64,000 nt of DNA from Arthrobacter sp. PAMC 25486 (GTDB lineage Bacteria; Actinomycetota; Actinomycetes; Actinomycetales; Micrococcaceae), in assembly GCF_000785535.1 (NCBI RefSeq), contig NZ_CP007595.1, forward strand, positions 3,246,439-3,310,438. The letters run 5' to 3'. Under the pieces are notes generated by a model. The model worked only from the letters and a program-made list of their open reading frames with translations. It had not been told where the DNA came from and ran no database searches. The translations under genes were made by a program, and so were the position numbers. Below are positions 37,673-46,010 of the stretch, in pieces; positions within the stretch are counted from its first letter, which is position 1, and each line of letters starts with the position of its first letter.

Positions 37673-38751
37673 TGGGTGCCAGCCAGGACATCGTGCAGAC
37701 CACCGAGGAAGCGGCCCGGCAGGAGGCACCGCCGCTGCTGGTGCTTGAGCGCGTGGCGGAATTCCTTGACGCCCACAGTATCGGGGCCGGCCCGGTGCAT
37801 GCCCGGCGCATCGGCGGGGGAGCGTCCAACGTGACGTTCCGGATCAAGCGGAAGGGGTCCGACGTCGTGCTTCGCAGGGGGCCGAGACCGCCGTTGCCGC
37901 CGTCCACGCACGACATGGTCCGGGAGGCGCACATCCAGTCGCTGCTGGCGCCGTTGGGCATTCCGGTGCCGAAAATCCTGGCCGTGTGCGCGGATGAGCA
38001 TGTGCTGGGCGTGCCGTTTTACGTGATGAGCCATGTGGAGGGAGACGTCATCACGGACGAAATTCCGGCGCATCTGGACGCGCCCGCCCAGCGCCGCGCC
38101 ACGAGCGAGGCCGCCGTGGACATGCTGGTGCGGCTGCACTCGGTGGATACCGTCAGCGGCGGCATTGCCGCGATCGGGCGCCCGGAAGGGTACCTGAAAC
38201 GGCAGGTCTCGAGGTTCGCGGCGCTGTGGGACATGGGCGCCACGCGGGACTTGTCGCAGGTGGCGGAGCTGGCCAAGTGGCTGGAGGCGAACCGGCCGGA
38301 CACGCAGCGCAACGCCGTGATCCACGGCGACTACCGGCTCGGGAACCTGATGTTCACCGGGCAGGGGCCCGCGCAGGTGAAGAGCGTGCTGGATTGGGAA
38401 ATGGCCACCTTGGGTGATCCGCTGGCGGACCTTGGCTACCTGACGGCCACGTATGCACAGGCTGGCACGCCCGCCACGCTGCTGGAGCTCACACCCGTGA
38501 CGGCGCAGCCCGGCTACCTGGACCGCGGCGAGTTGGCGCAGCGGTACAACACGCACTTTGGCCTGGATCTGTCCGCGCTGCCCTGGTACCAGGCGCTTGC
38601 GCTGTGGAAGGCCGCCGTTTTCAGCGAGGCCATTTACACGCGCTGGAAGAACGGCGAGCGCGCCGACGGCGGGGATTTTGGGGCCGCGCTGGCGTCCGGC
38701 GTGCCGCGGCTGCTGGAAACCGCCGCCGCGCACGCCGCCCGCCTGCCGTAA
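37672..38751 (+). CDS. APH-family phosphotransferase (LvaA/ACAD10-11 kinase type)
   Basis: Aminoglycoside-phosphotransferase-fold kinase of 359 residues. Seen: an N-terminal nucleotide loop IGGGASNVTFRIKRKG, LRRGPRPPLPPSTHDMVREA, the catalytic loop VIHGDYRLGNLMF and the metal motif LDWEMATLGDPLADLGYL. The ATG at 37672 overlaps the stop of the dehydrogenase gene, so the two proteins are translationally coupled. In Pseudomonas LvaA and the human ACAD10/11 N-terminal domains, this kinase phosphorylates 4-hydroxyacyl-CoA before the dehydrogenase-like partner removes phosphate. The same role is proposed here. Confidence 0.9.
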   Translation: MGASQDIVQTTEEAARQEAPPLLVLERVAEFLDAHSIGAGPVHARRIGGGASNVTFRIKRKGSDVVLRRGPRPPLPPSTHDMVREAHIQSLLAPLGIPVPKILAVCADEHVLGVPFYVMSHVEGDVITDEIPAHLDAPAQRRATSEAAVDMLVRLHSVDTVSGGIAAIGRPEGYLKRQVSRFAALWDMGATRDLSQVAELAKWLEANRPDTQRNAVIHGDYRLGNLMFTGQGPAQVKSVLDWEMATLGDPLADLGYLTATYAQAGTPATLLELTPVTAQPGYLDRGELAQRYNTHFGLDLSALPWYQALALWKAAVFSEAIYTRWKNGERADGGDFGAALASGVPRLLETAAAHAARLP

Positions 38752-38914
38752 CTTCCCTTGCATGCCTGGACCTGCAGCGCCTGGGAATGTGCCTTCTCGT
38801 TGATGCACGACGCCGGCCTGCCGCCCTGGGTGTGCCGCCGCACCTCTTGATTGAGGTGCCCCGGTGGCACATGATGAAGGTGCAGTGCCCGTCGGAGAGG
38901 CAGGAGGAATCCAC

Positions 38915-40807
38915 ATGCAGTTCCACCAGCACGGCTATGTCTCCGGCGACCCGCGCATCAAGCCGGCCGCAGGGACCGGGATCGGCCGCCCCGCGGAGCT
39001 GCCGGACACCATGGATGTGCTCATTGTGGGCACGGGACCTGCCGGGATGATCACCGCAGCCCAGCTCGCTGCGTTCCCGCTCATTAACACCCGCATTGTG
39101 GAGCGCCGCGGCGGACGGCTGGAGATCGGCCAGGCGGACGGCATCCAGGCCCGCAGCGTGGAGACATTCCAGGCATTTTGCTTCGCCGAGCGCATCATCA
39201 CGGAGGCCTACCGCATCACCGCAACGGTTTTCTGGAAGCCGGACCCGGCGGACCGCAGCAAGATTGCCCGGGCGGCCCGCGCCCCGGACGACACCACAGG
39301 CATCAGCGAATTCCCGCACCTGATCGTGAACCAGGCCCGCGTGCTCGACTACTTCGCCGAGGTCATGGCGTATTCCCCGGCACGCATCAAGCCCGACTAC
39401 GGCTGGGAGTTCCGCAGCCTGTCCATTGCCGAAAAGGGGGAGTACCCGGTGGCCGTGACGCTGGTGGGCACCCAGGGTGAGGGATCCGGCGTCGAACGCA
39501 TGGTGCACGCAAAGTACGTGGTGGGCGCGGACGGTGCACACAGCCGGGTGCGCGAATCCATCGGGGCGAAACACAGCAGCGTCCACGCGAACCATGCCTG
39601 GGGTGTCATGGATGTCCTGGCCGTGACGGATTTCCCGGACATCCGCGCCAAGTGCGCCATCCAGTCCGAGGACGGCGGCAACATCCTGCTGATCCCGCGC
39701 GAGGGCGGCTCGCTGTTCCGCATGTATGTTGACCTCGGTGAGGTGGTGGAGGACGGTGTGCATGCCGTCCGCAACACCACTGTTGAGGAGATCATCGCCA
39801 AGGCCAACAAGATCCTGCACCCGTACACGCTCGAGGTGCGCAGCGTCGCCTGGACGAGTGTCTACGAGGTGGGGCACCGCCTTACTGACAGGTTCGACGA
39901 CGTCCCCCTCGCCGAGCGCGGTGGGCGGCTGCCGCGGGTGTTCATCACCGGCGATGCCTGCCACACGCACAGCGCCAAGGCCGGGCAGGGCATGAACGTG
40001 TCCATGCAGGACGGCTTCAACGTGGCCTGGAAGATCGCGCACGTGCTGGAGGGGCTCAGCCCGGCGGGCCTTTTGGCCACGTATTCGGCCGAGCGGCACG
40101 TGATCGCGAAGAATCTGATCGACTTTGATCTGGAGTGGTCCACGTTGATGGCCATGCGGCCGGAAGACATGGAAGACCCCACCGAGCTTGAAAACTATTA
40201 TGTGCGCACCTTCGAGTTCCCGGCCGGGTTCATGACGCAGTATCAGCCTTCGATGATCACGGCCGATGCTGTGTTTCAAGATTTGGCGACGGGGTTTCCT
40301 GTGGGAAAACGCTTCAAATCCGCCCCCGTGGTCAGGGTGGCGGATGCGAACCCGGTGCAGCTGGGGCACCATCACCGGGCTGATGGGCGCTGGCGCATCT
40401 ACGCGTTTGCGGACGAGCCTGTGGTGGGGGAGCCGTCCGCGCTTTCGGACTGGGCGGCGTGGCTGTCTGGATCGGCCGAGTCGCCGCTGCTGAAATACAC
40501 ACCTGCTGGCGGCGACATTGACGCCGTGTTTGACGTGAAACTCATTGCGCAGCAGGACTTTGAGGGCGTTCCCCTGGGTCGGGTGCCGTCTCTGTTCATG
40601 CCACGCACGGGCCCGTTCGGGCTCATTGACTATGAGCTGGTCTACGCCACCGATCCGTTGCGTGACATTTTTGCGTTGCGCGGCATCTCACGTGGCGGTG
40701 CCGTGGTGGTGGTGCGCCCGGACCAATATGTGGCGAATGTGTCGCCGCTGTCGGACACGGTTGGGCTGGCTGATTTCTTCGACGGGATCATGGTGCCGCG
40801 CCGGTGA
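38915..40807 (+). CDS. FAD-dependent aromatic monooxygenase (phenol hydroxylase/3-hydroxybenzoate 4-hydroxylase-like)
   Basis: Flavoprotein hydroxylase of 630 residues. The start ATG 38915 follows AGGAGGA, so the upstream in-frame extension is rejected. Motifs: FAD-binding GTGPAG at 39-44, VVGADGAHSRVR at about 202-213 and the ribityl-binding GDACHTHSAKAGQGMN at 346-361. Residues about 430-630 fit the thioredoxin-like C-terminal domain of phenol 2-monooxygenase and MobA. Family members hydroxylate phenols, including 3-hydroxybenzoate to protocatechuate. No ring-cleavage gene for its product lies next to it. The ring-cleavage operon at 52.8-58.5 kb handles homoprotocatechuate instead. Confidence 0.9.
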   Translation: MQFHQHGYVSGDPRIKPAAGTGIGRPAELPDTMDVLIVGTGPAGMITAAQLAAFPLINTRIVERRGGRLEIGQADGIQARSVETFQAFCFAERIITEAYRITATVFWKPDPADRSKIARAARAPDDTTGISEFPHLIVNQARVLDYFAEVMAYSPARIKPDYGWEFRSLSIAEKGEYPVAVTLVGTQGEGSGVERMVHAKYVVGADGAHSRVRESIGAKHSSVHANHAWGVMDVLAVTDFPDIRAKCAIQSEDGGNILLIPREGGSLFRMYVDLGEVVEDGVHAVRNTTVEEIIAKANKILHPYTLEVRSVAWTSVYEVGHRLTDRFDDVPLAERGGRLPRVFITGDACHTHSAKAGQGMNVSMQDGFNVAWKIAHVLEGLSPAGLLATYSAERHVIAKNLIDFDLEWSTLMAMRPEDMEDPTELENYYVRTFEFPAGFMTQYQPSMITADAVFQDLATGFPVGKRFKSAPVVRVADANPVQLGHHHRADGRWRIYAFADEPVVGEPSALSDWAAWLSGSAESPLLKYTPAGGDIDAVFDVKLIAQQDFEGVPLGRVPSLFMPRTGPFGLIDYELVYATDPLRDIFALRGISRGGAVVVVRPDQYVANVSPLSDTVGLADFFDGIMVPRR

Positions 40808-41021
40808 TCACTGCGGCAGCCGTCTCCTCATTCTTGCTGGCGCTTCCACGCCCTGCTCCTGCAAAATGGTCCGCGACCTCTAGAAATTATGTCGTCATAG
40901 GGCCCGCACCTTTACCGGTAATTGTCATGGATCGTCTTTAACTGACTGCGAATCAGCGCATTGAGCGCAAGCATGAAACGTAGCCTGCCGGGCGCGGCTT
41001 GCGGGCATCGCAAAACCGCGG

Positions 41022-41051
41022 ACGACGGCGGACCGTGCGTGCCGCCGTCGT
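41022..41051. terminator. GCCGTCGT-family hairpin
   Basis: ACGACGGCGG (41022-41031) and CCGCCGTCGT (41042-41051) with a 10-nt loop. It lies between converging genes (FAD monooxygenase stop 40807, AlkC-like stop 41115) and can serve either. The rest of 40808-41114 shows nothing recognisable. Confidence 0.7.
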
Positions 41052-41114
41052 GCTTGGTTGGTGGATTGTTGGCACTGGTCGCCATTGTTCACGCTCGTCG
41101 CGTCAGCTTGGCCG

Positions 41115-41876
41115 TCAGGAAAGTGATCGCAGGGCTCTCATGATGATGCGGTCGGTCGCGGGTGATGGGCTATCCCCGCTCCAACGGTGGCATAGTTCGC
41201 GAACCCAGTCTGGCCTCGATTTGGATGCATCGTTGATCCAGTTTGCAACTGAATCCTGTACATAGCGCGCGCTGTCGGCCTTCAGCGGTTCAAGAAGCGG
41301 CATCGCCAGATCGGGATTCTGTTTCAGCTCGGTGATGTGCCGTGCCCAGACGCCTCGCGGACGCAAGGCCTCACTCGCGAATCGGCGGATGCGTTCGGAC
41401 GAAGAGCCGGTCCAGTCGGTGAGTAGCCAGATACTGTGCTCCAAGTCGGCCACTAGACGTGGTCGCGCCGCCATCCACACCCACTCTCGTACTGCAAAGT
41501 GCAGGTCATCAGCAGCAGGTTGGAGGCGAGCGAGAAGGCGTTCAACGTCCTGATTCCTGGGGTCGGCGGCGACGGCGAAACATGCCCATCCTCGGACAGT
41601 GTCGGAGGGGTGGCTGGCTAGTTGCTGGCAGGATTCAGCGGGCAAATGGTCATGCAGGGCCGTGCCGATTGCCTGCATCCTTTTGAGGATGCCCAGTGGT
41701 TGGGCGCCTGCCGCAGCCTCGGACAGTTTTGCAGGCATGTTTGGCATGACATTGTGCAATAGCGCAAAATGATCCACGGCCAGAGCCTCGGTCAAGGTAC
41801 GAGATTGCTCCTGCCCACTGTTGAGAGCTTGTAGGTGCTTGTCGCTGAGCTCCGCGACACGCTTCGTGCCGCTCAT
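41115..41876 (-). CDS. DNA alkylation repair protein, AlkC/AlkD-like HEAT-repeat family
   Basis: Protein of 253 residues made of short paired helices. The C-terminal part has a pattern typical of AlkC/AlkD glycosylases: RPRGVWARHITEL, PLLEPLKADSARYVQDSVAN, WINDASKSRPDWVRELCHRW and TDRIIMRALRSL. In this family HEAT-like repeats wrap alkylated DNA and release 3-methyladenine-type bases. The gene overlaps the upstream MarR gene by 4 bp (ATGA), so the pair is coupled; regulation of a repair protein by MarR suggests induction by an electrophile or alkylating compound (inference). Confidence 0.72.
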   Translation of the reverse strand: MSGTKRVAELSDKHLQALNSGQEQSRTLTEALAVDHFALLHNVMPNMPAKLSEAAAGAQPLGILKRMQAIGTALHDHLPAESCQQLASHPSDTVRGWACFAVAADPRNQDVERLLARLQPAADDLHFAVREWVWMAARPRLVADLEHSIWLLTDWTGSSSERIRRFASEALRPRGVWARHITELKQNPDLAMPLLEPLKADSARYVQDSVANWINDASKSRPDWVRELCHRWSGDSPSPATDRIIMRALRSLS

Positions 41877-42358
41877 GATTCTTCTCCTCGACGGACATTT
41901 CGTTGCACGGTATCCAACATCTCAAACGCGGCGTTGCGCTGATGGTTGGAGATGCCTGTGGTGAGCTGTTCCATCCACGTTGCGTAGACCGCTGACAGTT
42001 CTTGGACCAACGTCCCGCCAGCACCTGTGGCGTGGAGTGTTTGAGATCTCCGGTCTGTCGGATCCGCGGCCCGTTCCAGCAGGCCACGCTTCGTGAGCCC
42101 GTCAACGAGGCCTGTGACGGTTGCGCGAGTTACCAATATTTGGCTGGCTAGGGCCCCGGGTGTGATGCCAGGGCTGGCGTGCACTGCCAGCAATGCTGCA
42201 AACAAGCCCTCGGACAGGCCGTGCCGTGACAGCATTGTGGCGCAGGCTGCATCAATCTGGCGGGTGGTCGTCAACAGTGACATCACTAGGCGCGCTGGCT
42301 CCCCACCGCCAGTCTCCGACAGCATTAAAGTGTGTTTTGCATCCACCAAATTATTCAT
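41873..42358 (-). CDS. MarR-family transcriptional regulator
   Basis: Winged-helix regulator of 161 residues. Seen: a dimer helix (LVMSLLTTTRQIDAACATML), the DNA-binding segment LASQILVTRATVTGLVDGL and the wing LERAADPTDRRSQTLHATGAG. The ATG at 42358 sits 8 nt after TAGTAT on the minus strand and inside an inverted repeat; an upstream GTG in the same frame is rejected because it would place the operator inside the coding sequence. It is first gene of an operon with the AlkC/AlkD-like protein and very likely represses it. Confidence 0.88.
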   Translation of the reverse strand: MNNLVDAKHTLMLSETGGGEPARLVMSLLTTTRQIDAACATMLSRHGLSEGLFAALLAVHASPGITPGALASQILVTRATVTGLVDGLTKRGLLERAADPTDRRSQTLHATGAGGTLVQELSAVYATWMEQLTTGISNHQRNAAFEMLDTVQRNVRRGEES

Positions 42359-42385
42359 AAGGCGCCATACTATCAGGTGCCTTAT
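42357..42385 (-). promoter_or_regulatory. MarR operator overlapping the -10 box
   Basis: ATAAGGCGCC (42357-42366) and GGTGCCTTAT (42376-42385) form an inverted repeat with one mismatch and a 9-nt spacer. The minus-strand -10 TAGTAT (42372-42367) lies in the spacer and the start codon touches the proximal arm, the classical layout for autorepression. Confidence 0.75.
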
Positions 42386-43727
42386 TAGTTTGGTGGATGA
42401 GCGGTACCCCTCAGGCGCCCCAAGCAGGCGGCGGTCAAGAGAGGAAAAGCTCCGAAATGGTGGGCTCCACTGTCCGCGCACGAGGGCGGCACCCGGACGA
42501 GCCTCGTACGTCACGGGCCCTTTTGCCAGGATAGGCGCTGTGAGATTGAATGGCTGGCCGTTGATGTGGCTGGTGAATATCGCATTGGGGGCTGCTGTGC
42601 GGAGCGTAGAAATCGCTGTACAAGGTTGACAAAGTCTGGGGCAGTGGGAGTCTGGGGCGGTGGGAGAATCTTTCTGACATTCCGTTCCCCAAATGGCACT
42701 AGCGAAATGGACGCTTACCTGGCTCGGAGGCTTGACCGCCAGGTGCGTTCATTGATCGGCACGGGCTGTTTGGGCAAGTTGGACACAGGGGGTGGATTGT
42801 TCCCTGGGCCATCATCGGCCCGGCCACTTCGCGTGCGGCGGGATGGGTGTAACCACCCATCCTGCCGCGCAATCGAGCGACTCGGCACCAAATGTGATGG
42901 CACCATTTGTGTCACCCAGGTGTTCTCCATGGTTGAATCCGAAGTGCCACCGTGAAATTTGGTCCAGTCGAAAAGCTTGGTGCCTTCCAGAGCAGTCTCA
43001 CCACGCGGCGCAAATGCTGTGTCGGGAGCCTTGGTGAAAGGTCTCCTGAGGGAATTTTTGGCTCTTGTGACTTTTCCGCGGGTGGGTTCACCGTGGGACC
43101 GTCACGCCGTCGGACCGTCAGGTCTTCAAACCCTTTCGCTCAGCTGGCGGGCGGTTTTTGGTGATCCATCGCTCAGATACCGGACGCGGGCCCTGTTTCC
43201 TTGTGCAGGGTGCGGGGAACTCGTGCCGGAGGGTGTGTTTCGTCGAGGATGACCCTGGGCCGTAGCGGGTGGCTTCTTGTTTCGCCGAGAATGGCCCGGA
43301 GCCGCGATATGCCACCAAGGTTGCGCCCTTCTCGCGGGCCTGCACCATTTTCGACGAAACACGGTCAGAATGCTGCGAGTGTGGCCCATTCTCGGCATGT
43401 GTTTCCAGCTCAACCTCGGCGGAGCCGCTGGGATCGGATGATCTGGCCTGTCAAGCACTGTCGGCAAGACCAGGACGGGGTGCTCTGCGCCCCTGCCGAA
43501 AACAGCCAAGGCGAAAACAACGAGGGCGAAGACAGCCAGGGCGACAGCGGCTTGAACGCTGCCAGCCGGGATAGTGGGTCCCAGGCTGAATCACCCACGA
43601 AAGAGTCACAAGAGCCGAATTCTTTCCAATTATTTGCTCGTCATTGTTGGCGTGCAGCCACCATGGAAGGCGGGTCGAGGCACCCAACCGGTGTGCCGCC
43701 GTCGTGCTTGTCCTTGAAAGGGGACGG
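42386..43727. other. About 1.3 kb without a supported gene
   Basis: Several open frames exist on both strands but none shows family resemblance, a good start or natural composition. Seen: a 16-bp tandem duplication (42633-42648 and 42649-42664, unit starting AGTCTGGGGC); nested inverted repeats GTTTCGTCGA (43237-43246) with TCGACGAAAC (43351-43360) and GCCGAGAATGG (43284-43294) with CCATTCTCGGC (43386-43396); a low-complexity stretch at 43498-43560; and a 33-bp repeat (43688-43720). It may be the remains of decayed genes. Confidence 0.5.
43688..43720. repeat. 33-bp direct repeat, copy 1
   Basis: A 33-bp sequence starting CCGGTGTGCCGCCGTCGTGC and ending TTGAAAG is identical, in the same orientation, to 48024-48056. 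It contains the GTGCCGCCGTCGT core without a partner arm. It lies just beyond the methyltransferase stop. Confidence 0.9.
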
Positions 43728-44432
43728 TTACACGGGCGGCCGCTGAAATACGAGCAGGGCGTCGGCGATCAGGTCGTGGGGGTACTGGTCCCAGACTATT
43801 TCGGTGACGCCCACGGGGGTGAGGTGCTTCTCGAGCACGTGCACGCAATCGCTGATCAGGTGGGTGGTGCGGCCCATGTGGTGGATGTCGGCCATGTTCC
43901 ACACCACGAAGCCGCCGGGTACAACCAGGCGCGCGCACTGGGCGGCAACGAGGCCGAGTTCGGACAGGTAGCGGCCGTAGTCGCCGTTGTTTTCCTCGTA
44001 TCCGGTGAGGGGGTCGGGGTCGTGAAACGTCGAGGTCATGTACGGCGGTGAGGCGAGAATCAGGTCCACGCTGGAATCAAGCCGGGGCGGTTCAATGTTG
44101 CGGACAATCCTGAGCAGTTCCCTTGCGTCGCCCTCGACAATGCGTGCGCCGGGGATGCGTTCCTGCAGGTAGTCCGCACGATCGGGCAGCAGTTCAATGC
44201 CCAGCGCCTTGCGCCCCAAAGCGATGGCCCGTTCAAGGGTGGTGCCAAACCCTGCGAAGGGGTCGAACACCAAATCGTTCGGCTCGGAGCACCGTTCAAT
44301 GACGTGGTCCGCCAAGGCTGAAAGCATGTGCACATCTTCCTCGGCGCCCGGTGGACGCTCTGCCAGAAATGTGTCGTGTGATGCAGAAAGTTGTGCATCC
44401 AGTGGGGACGTTGTGGGGTTGCTGCTGTTCAA
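43728..44432 (-). CDS. Solitary DNA methyltransferase (N6-adenine/N4-cytosine type)
   Basis: SAM-dependent methyltransferase of 234 residues. Motif I DPFAGFGTT is at 57-65 (SAM binding) and catalytic motif IV SPPY at 128-131, preceded by VDLILA; the order with the SAM motif first and little sequence for target recognition gives a minimal enzyme. The start is probably TTG 44432 (GGAG 6-10 nt upstream on the minus strand). No restriction gene is adjacent, so it is an orphan enzyme, or an RNA-directed TRM11-like methylase. It is divergent from the PadR gene. Confidence 0.78.
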   Translation of the reverse strand: MNSSNPTTSPLDAQLSASHDTFLAERPPGAEEDVHMLSALADHVIERCSEPNDLVFDPFAGFGTTLERAIALGRKALGIELLPDRADYLQERIPGARIVEGDARELLRIVRNIEPPRLDSSVDLILASPPYMTSTFHDPDPLTGYEENNGDYGRYLSELGLVAAQCARLVVPGGFVVWNMADIHHMGRTTHLISDCVHVLEKHLTPVGVTEIVWDQYPHDLIADALLVFQRPPV

Positions 44433-44511
44433 TTCTTCTCCACCTTGTTCATCATGGGAAGTGTACCCGCAGGAGTGTGGCCGTTGACTGTTTCAGTGAG
44501 CTTGTGCATTT

Positions 44512-44532
44512 TTAGTATTTGTATTTTACTAA
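44512..44532 (+). promoter_or_regulatory. PadR operator candidate
   Basis: TTAGTA (44512-44517) and TACTAA (44527-44532) form an inverted repeat with a 9-nt spacer, unusually AT-rich for this genome, covering the likely -10 region directly before the ATG at 44537. Autorepression by PadR would fit. Confidence 0.5.
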
Positions 44533-44536
44533 TACC

Positions 44537-44887
44537 ATGTCTCGAATACAGGCCCAGCAGGACGCACAGGTCATCCGCGCGGCGTTGCCACTTCTCACCC
44601 TGACACTGATCGGGGGCCGAGAGTCATACGGCTATGAGATTCTCGAGAGGCTCGCCGAGCTTGGATTGGAGGTCAGCACGGGACTTATCTACCCCGTGCT
44701 CGCCAGGCTTGAACGGGACCAGCTCGTCACCACACGTTCCGTCGCGTCCACCAGCGGCCCGCCCCGCAAGTACTTCACACTCACCCCTCAGGGGCAGGCC
44801 GCGAAGGCTGCGGCAAGTCGGCAGTGGCAGCTTGTGTCCGCCGCCGTCAACAACGCCCTCACCTTGGAAGGACTCTCCGATGACTGA
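44537..44887 (+). CDS. PadR-family transcriptional regulator
   Basis: Winged-helix PadR regulator of 116 residues from ATG 44537. Conserved features: LTLTLIGGRESYGYEILERL, GLIYPVLARLERDQLV and the wing GPPRKYFTLTPQGQAAK. The C-terminal helix is short, the PadR-s2 form. It overlaps the next gene, a membrane HAAS-domain protein, by 8 bp; this PadR/HAAS pairing is common in Gram-positive bacteria and usually controls an envelope stress or transport function. Confidence 0.9.
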   Translation: MSRIQAQQDAQVIRAALPLLTLTLIGGRESYGYEILERLAELGLEVSTGLIYPVLARLERDQLVTTRSVASTSGPPRKYFTLTPQGQAAKAAASRQWQLVSAAVNNALTLEGLSDD

Positions 44888-45410
44888 TGCAATCCGCACG
44901 ACGAGCAGCTCGCGGCGGTCGATTCGCGACCGTATGCGAATCGAAAGCTACCTGATTCGCCTCGAGTGGCACCTTGAAGGAATCTTGCGGGGAGCTGACC
45001 GCAAAGCCACGATCACATCCCTGCGCCAAGAACTCCTGACCGACCCGAGGGAGCTGGCCAGCGCACTCGCCGACCTCGGTCCCGCCAGCGTTCTGGCGGC
45101 TCGCTACGGGGATGAAGGGGAGCGGCGCCCACTTTGGTCGATGGGCGTCGTCATCGGGGCAATCGCGCTTCTGGCCTACTGGGCTGTGTTCCTCTCATTC
45201 ACGGGAGGGATGCTCGCTGCGGTTGACAGTGCCGCGCCGGCAGAAGCGCACTCCACCTTCCTGTTCGTCGGGGTCGAAGCCTTCTCCAATGCTGAATCGA
45301 TAGGTATCGGCTGGGTCAGCGGATGGGCATGGCTGGTGGTTCCGGCGACTATCGTCCTCGCCGCATTCCTCCTGGGCGCCCGAATCTGGAGAGCTTTCCG
45401 GCGCCAATGA
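44880..45410 (+). CDS. HAAS-domain membrane protein partnered with PadR
   Basis: Protein of 176 residues starting at ATG 44880 within the end of the PadR gene. Residues about 20-78 form an amphipathic HAAS-type helical domain (YLIRLEWHLEGILRGADRKA, LRQELLTDPRELASALADLG). Two transmembrane helices follow at about 85-110 and 150-170 (SMGVVIGAIALLAYWAVFL, WLVVPATIVLAAFLLGARIW), and the tail is basic. The domain assignment rests on the helical pattern and the PadR neighbour. It may relay a membrane signal to PadR. Confidence 0.75.
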   Translation: MTDAIRTTSSSRRSIRDRMRIESYLIRLEWHLEGILRGADRKATITSLRQELLTDPRELASALADLGPASVLAARYGDEGERRPLWSMGVVIGAIALLAYWAVFLSFTGGMLAAVDSAAPAEAHSTFLFVGVEAFSNAESIGIGWVSGWAWLVVPATIVLAAFLLGARIWRAFRRQ

Positions 45411-45462
45411 GCTGAGGGACTTTAACTTCATACTGCAGCACGCCCCTTGACCTGGTCTGCGG

Positions 45463-45969
45463 TTAGTAGTCCTCCGGGACGACGGCGTGGGTGGGCCTGA
45501 TGGAGTGGATGTCGAGTCCGGGATGGGCGAAAAGTGCCTTGCTGCATTCCAGGCTGGAGGCAATGAACACGCTGCGGGCGTAGATGTCCTGTCCCACACA
45601 CCAAGCGCGGTCTTCGGGCCACCATCGCAGCGGACGCCGGCCAAACAGGCCCTCCTCAAGGGCCCGTGCTCCGGCTTGGACCGGGCCCGAATAGATTTTC
45701 AGCGCCGGTCGGGTGGAAAGGTGACCAACGAGTCTTCATGTGCAGCGGGATACCCGTATCCTTCCCACCCGGCGAAGAAGCACGATTCCGGGGTTTCAGT
45801 GTGACCGGCCAGCACCTGCGCCAGGGCTGTAGCAACGGTGGTTTCCCGATCACCCATGGCAGTTTCCGCCCAACGTTCGGGCAGGTGCTCGTCCGCGGCC
45901 CTCCGGTTCAAGCGAGTCGCGCAACCACAACGCCGGTGAGGGATCCACTATTCGGTGCGCCATTGTCAT
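45463..45969 (-). pseudogene. Frameshifted remnant of a conserved hypothetical gene
   Basis: Protein-like sequence runs through three reading frames. It starts ATG 45969 behind GAGGG (MTMAHRIVDPSPALWLRDSL), shifts frame near 45900 into ADEHLPERWAET and CFFAGWEGYGYPAAHEDSLV, shifts again near 45700 into LKIYSGPVQAGA, and once more near 45660 into FGRRPLRWWPEDRAWCVGQD, ending with stop TAA at 45463-45465. Each piece has natural composition and the order is collinear. The first junction also looks shortened, suggesting a deletion. I do not recognise a function. Sequencing error could explain one shift but hardly three. Confidence 0.75.
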
Positions 45970-46010
45970 GCCCTCACGGTACCCGTGATGCCATGAATCC
46001 GGCCGGAGCG

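Noticed and set aside
38621..40375. 584-codon minus-strand frame opposite the FAD monooxygenase
   Set aside because: The plus-strand frame has FAD motifs and a strong AGGAGGA site; the minus frame has none.
42566..42955. 129-codon plus-strand frame upstream of the MarR gene
   Set aside because: Composition is random-like (many Arg, Cys, Gly), no ribosome site and no family resemblance.
43201..43746. 181-codon frame in the gene-poor region
   Set aside because: Low-complexity (Glu/Gly/Ser/Gln repeats) and Arg/Ser-rich, runs over inverted repeats and the 33-bp element, and has no start signal.
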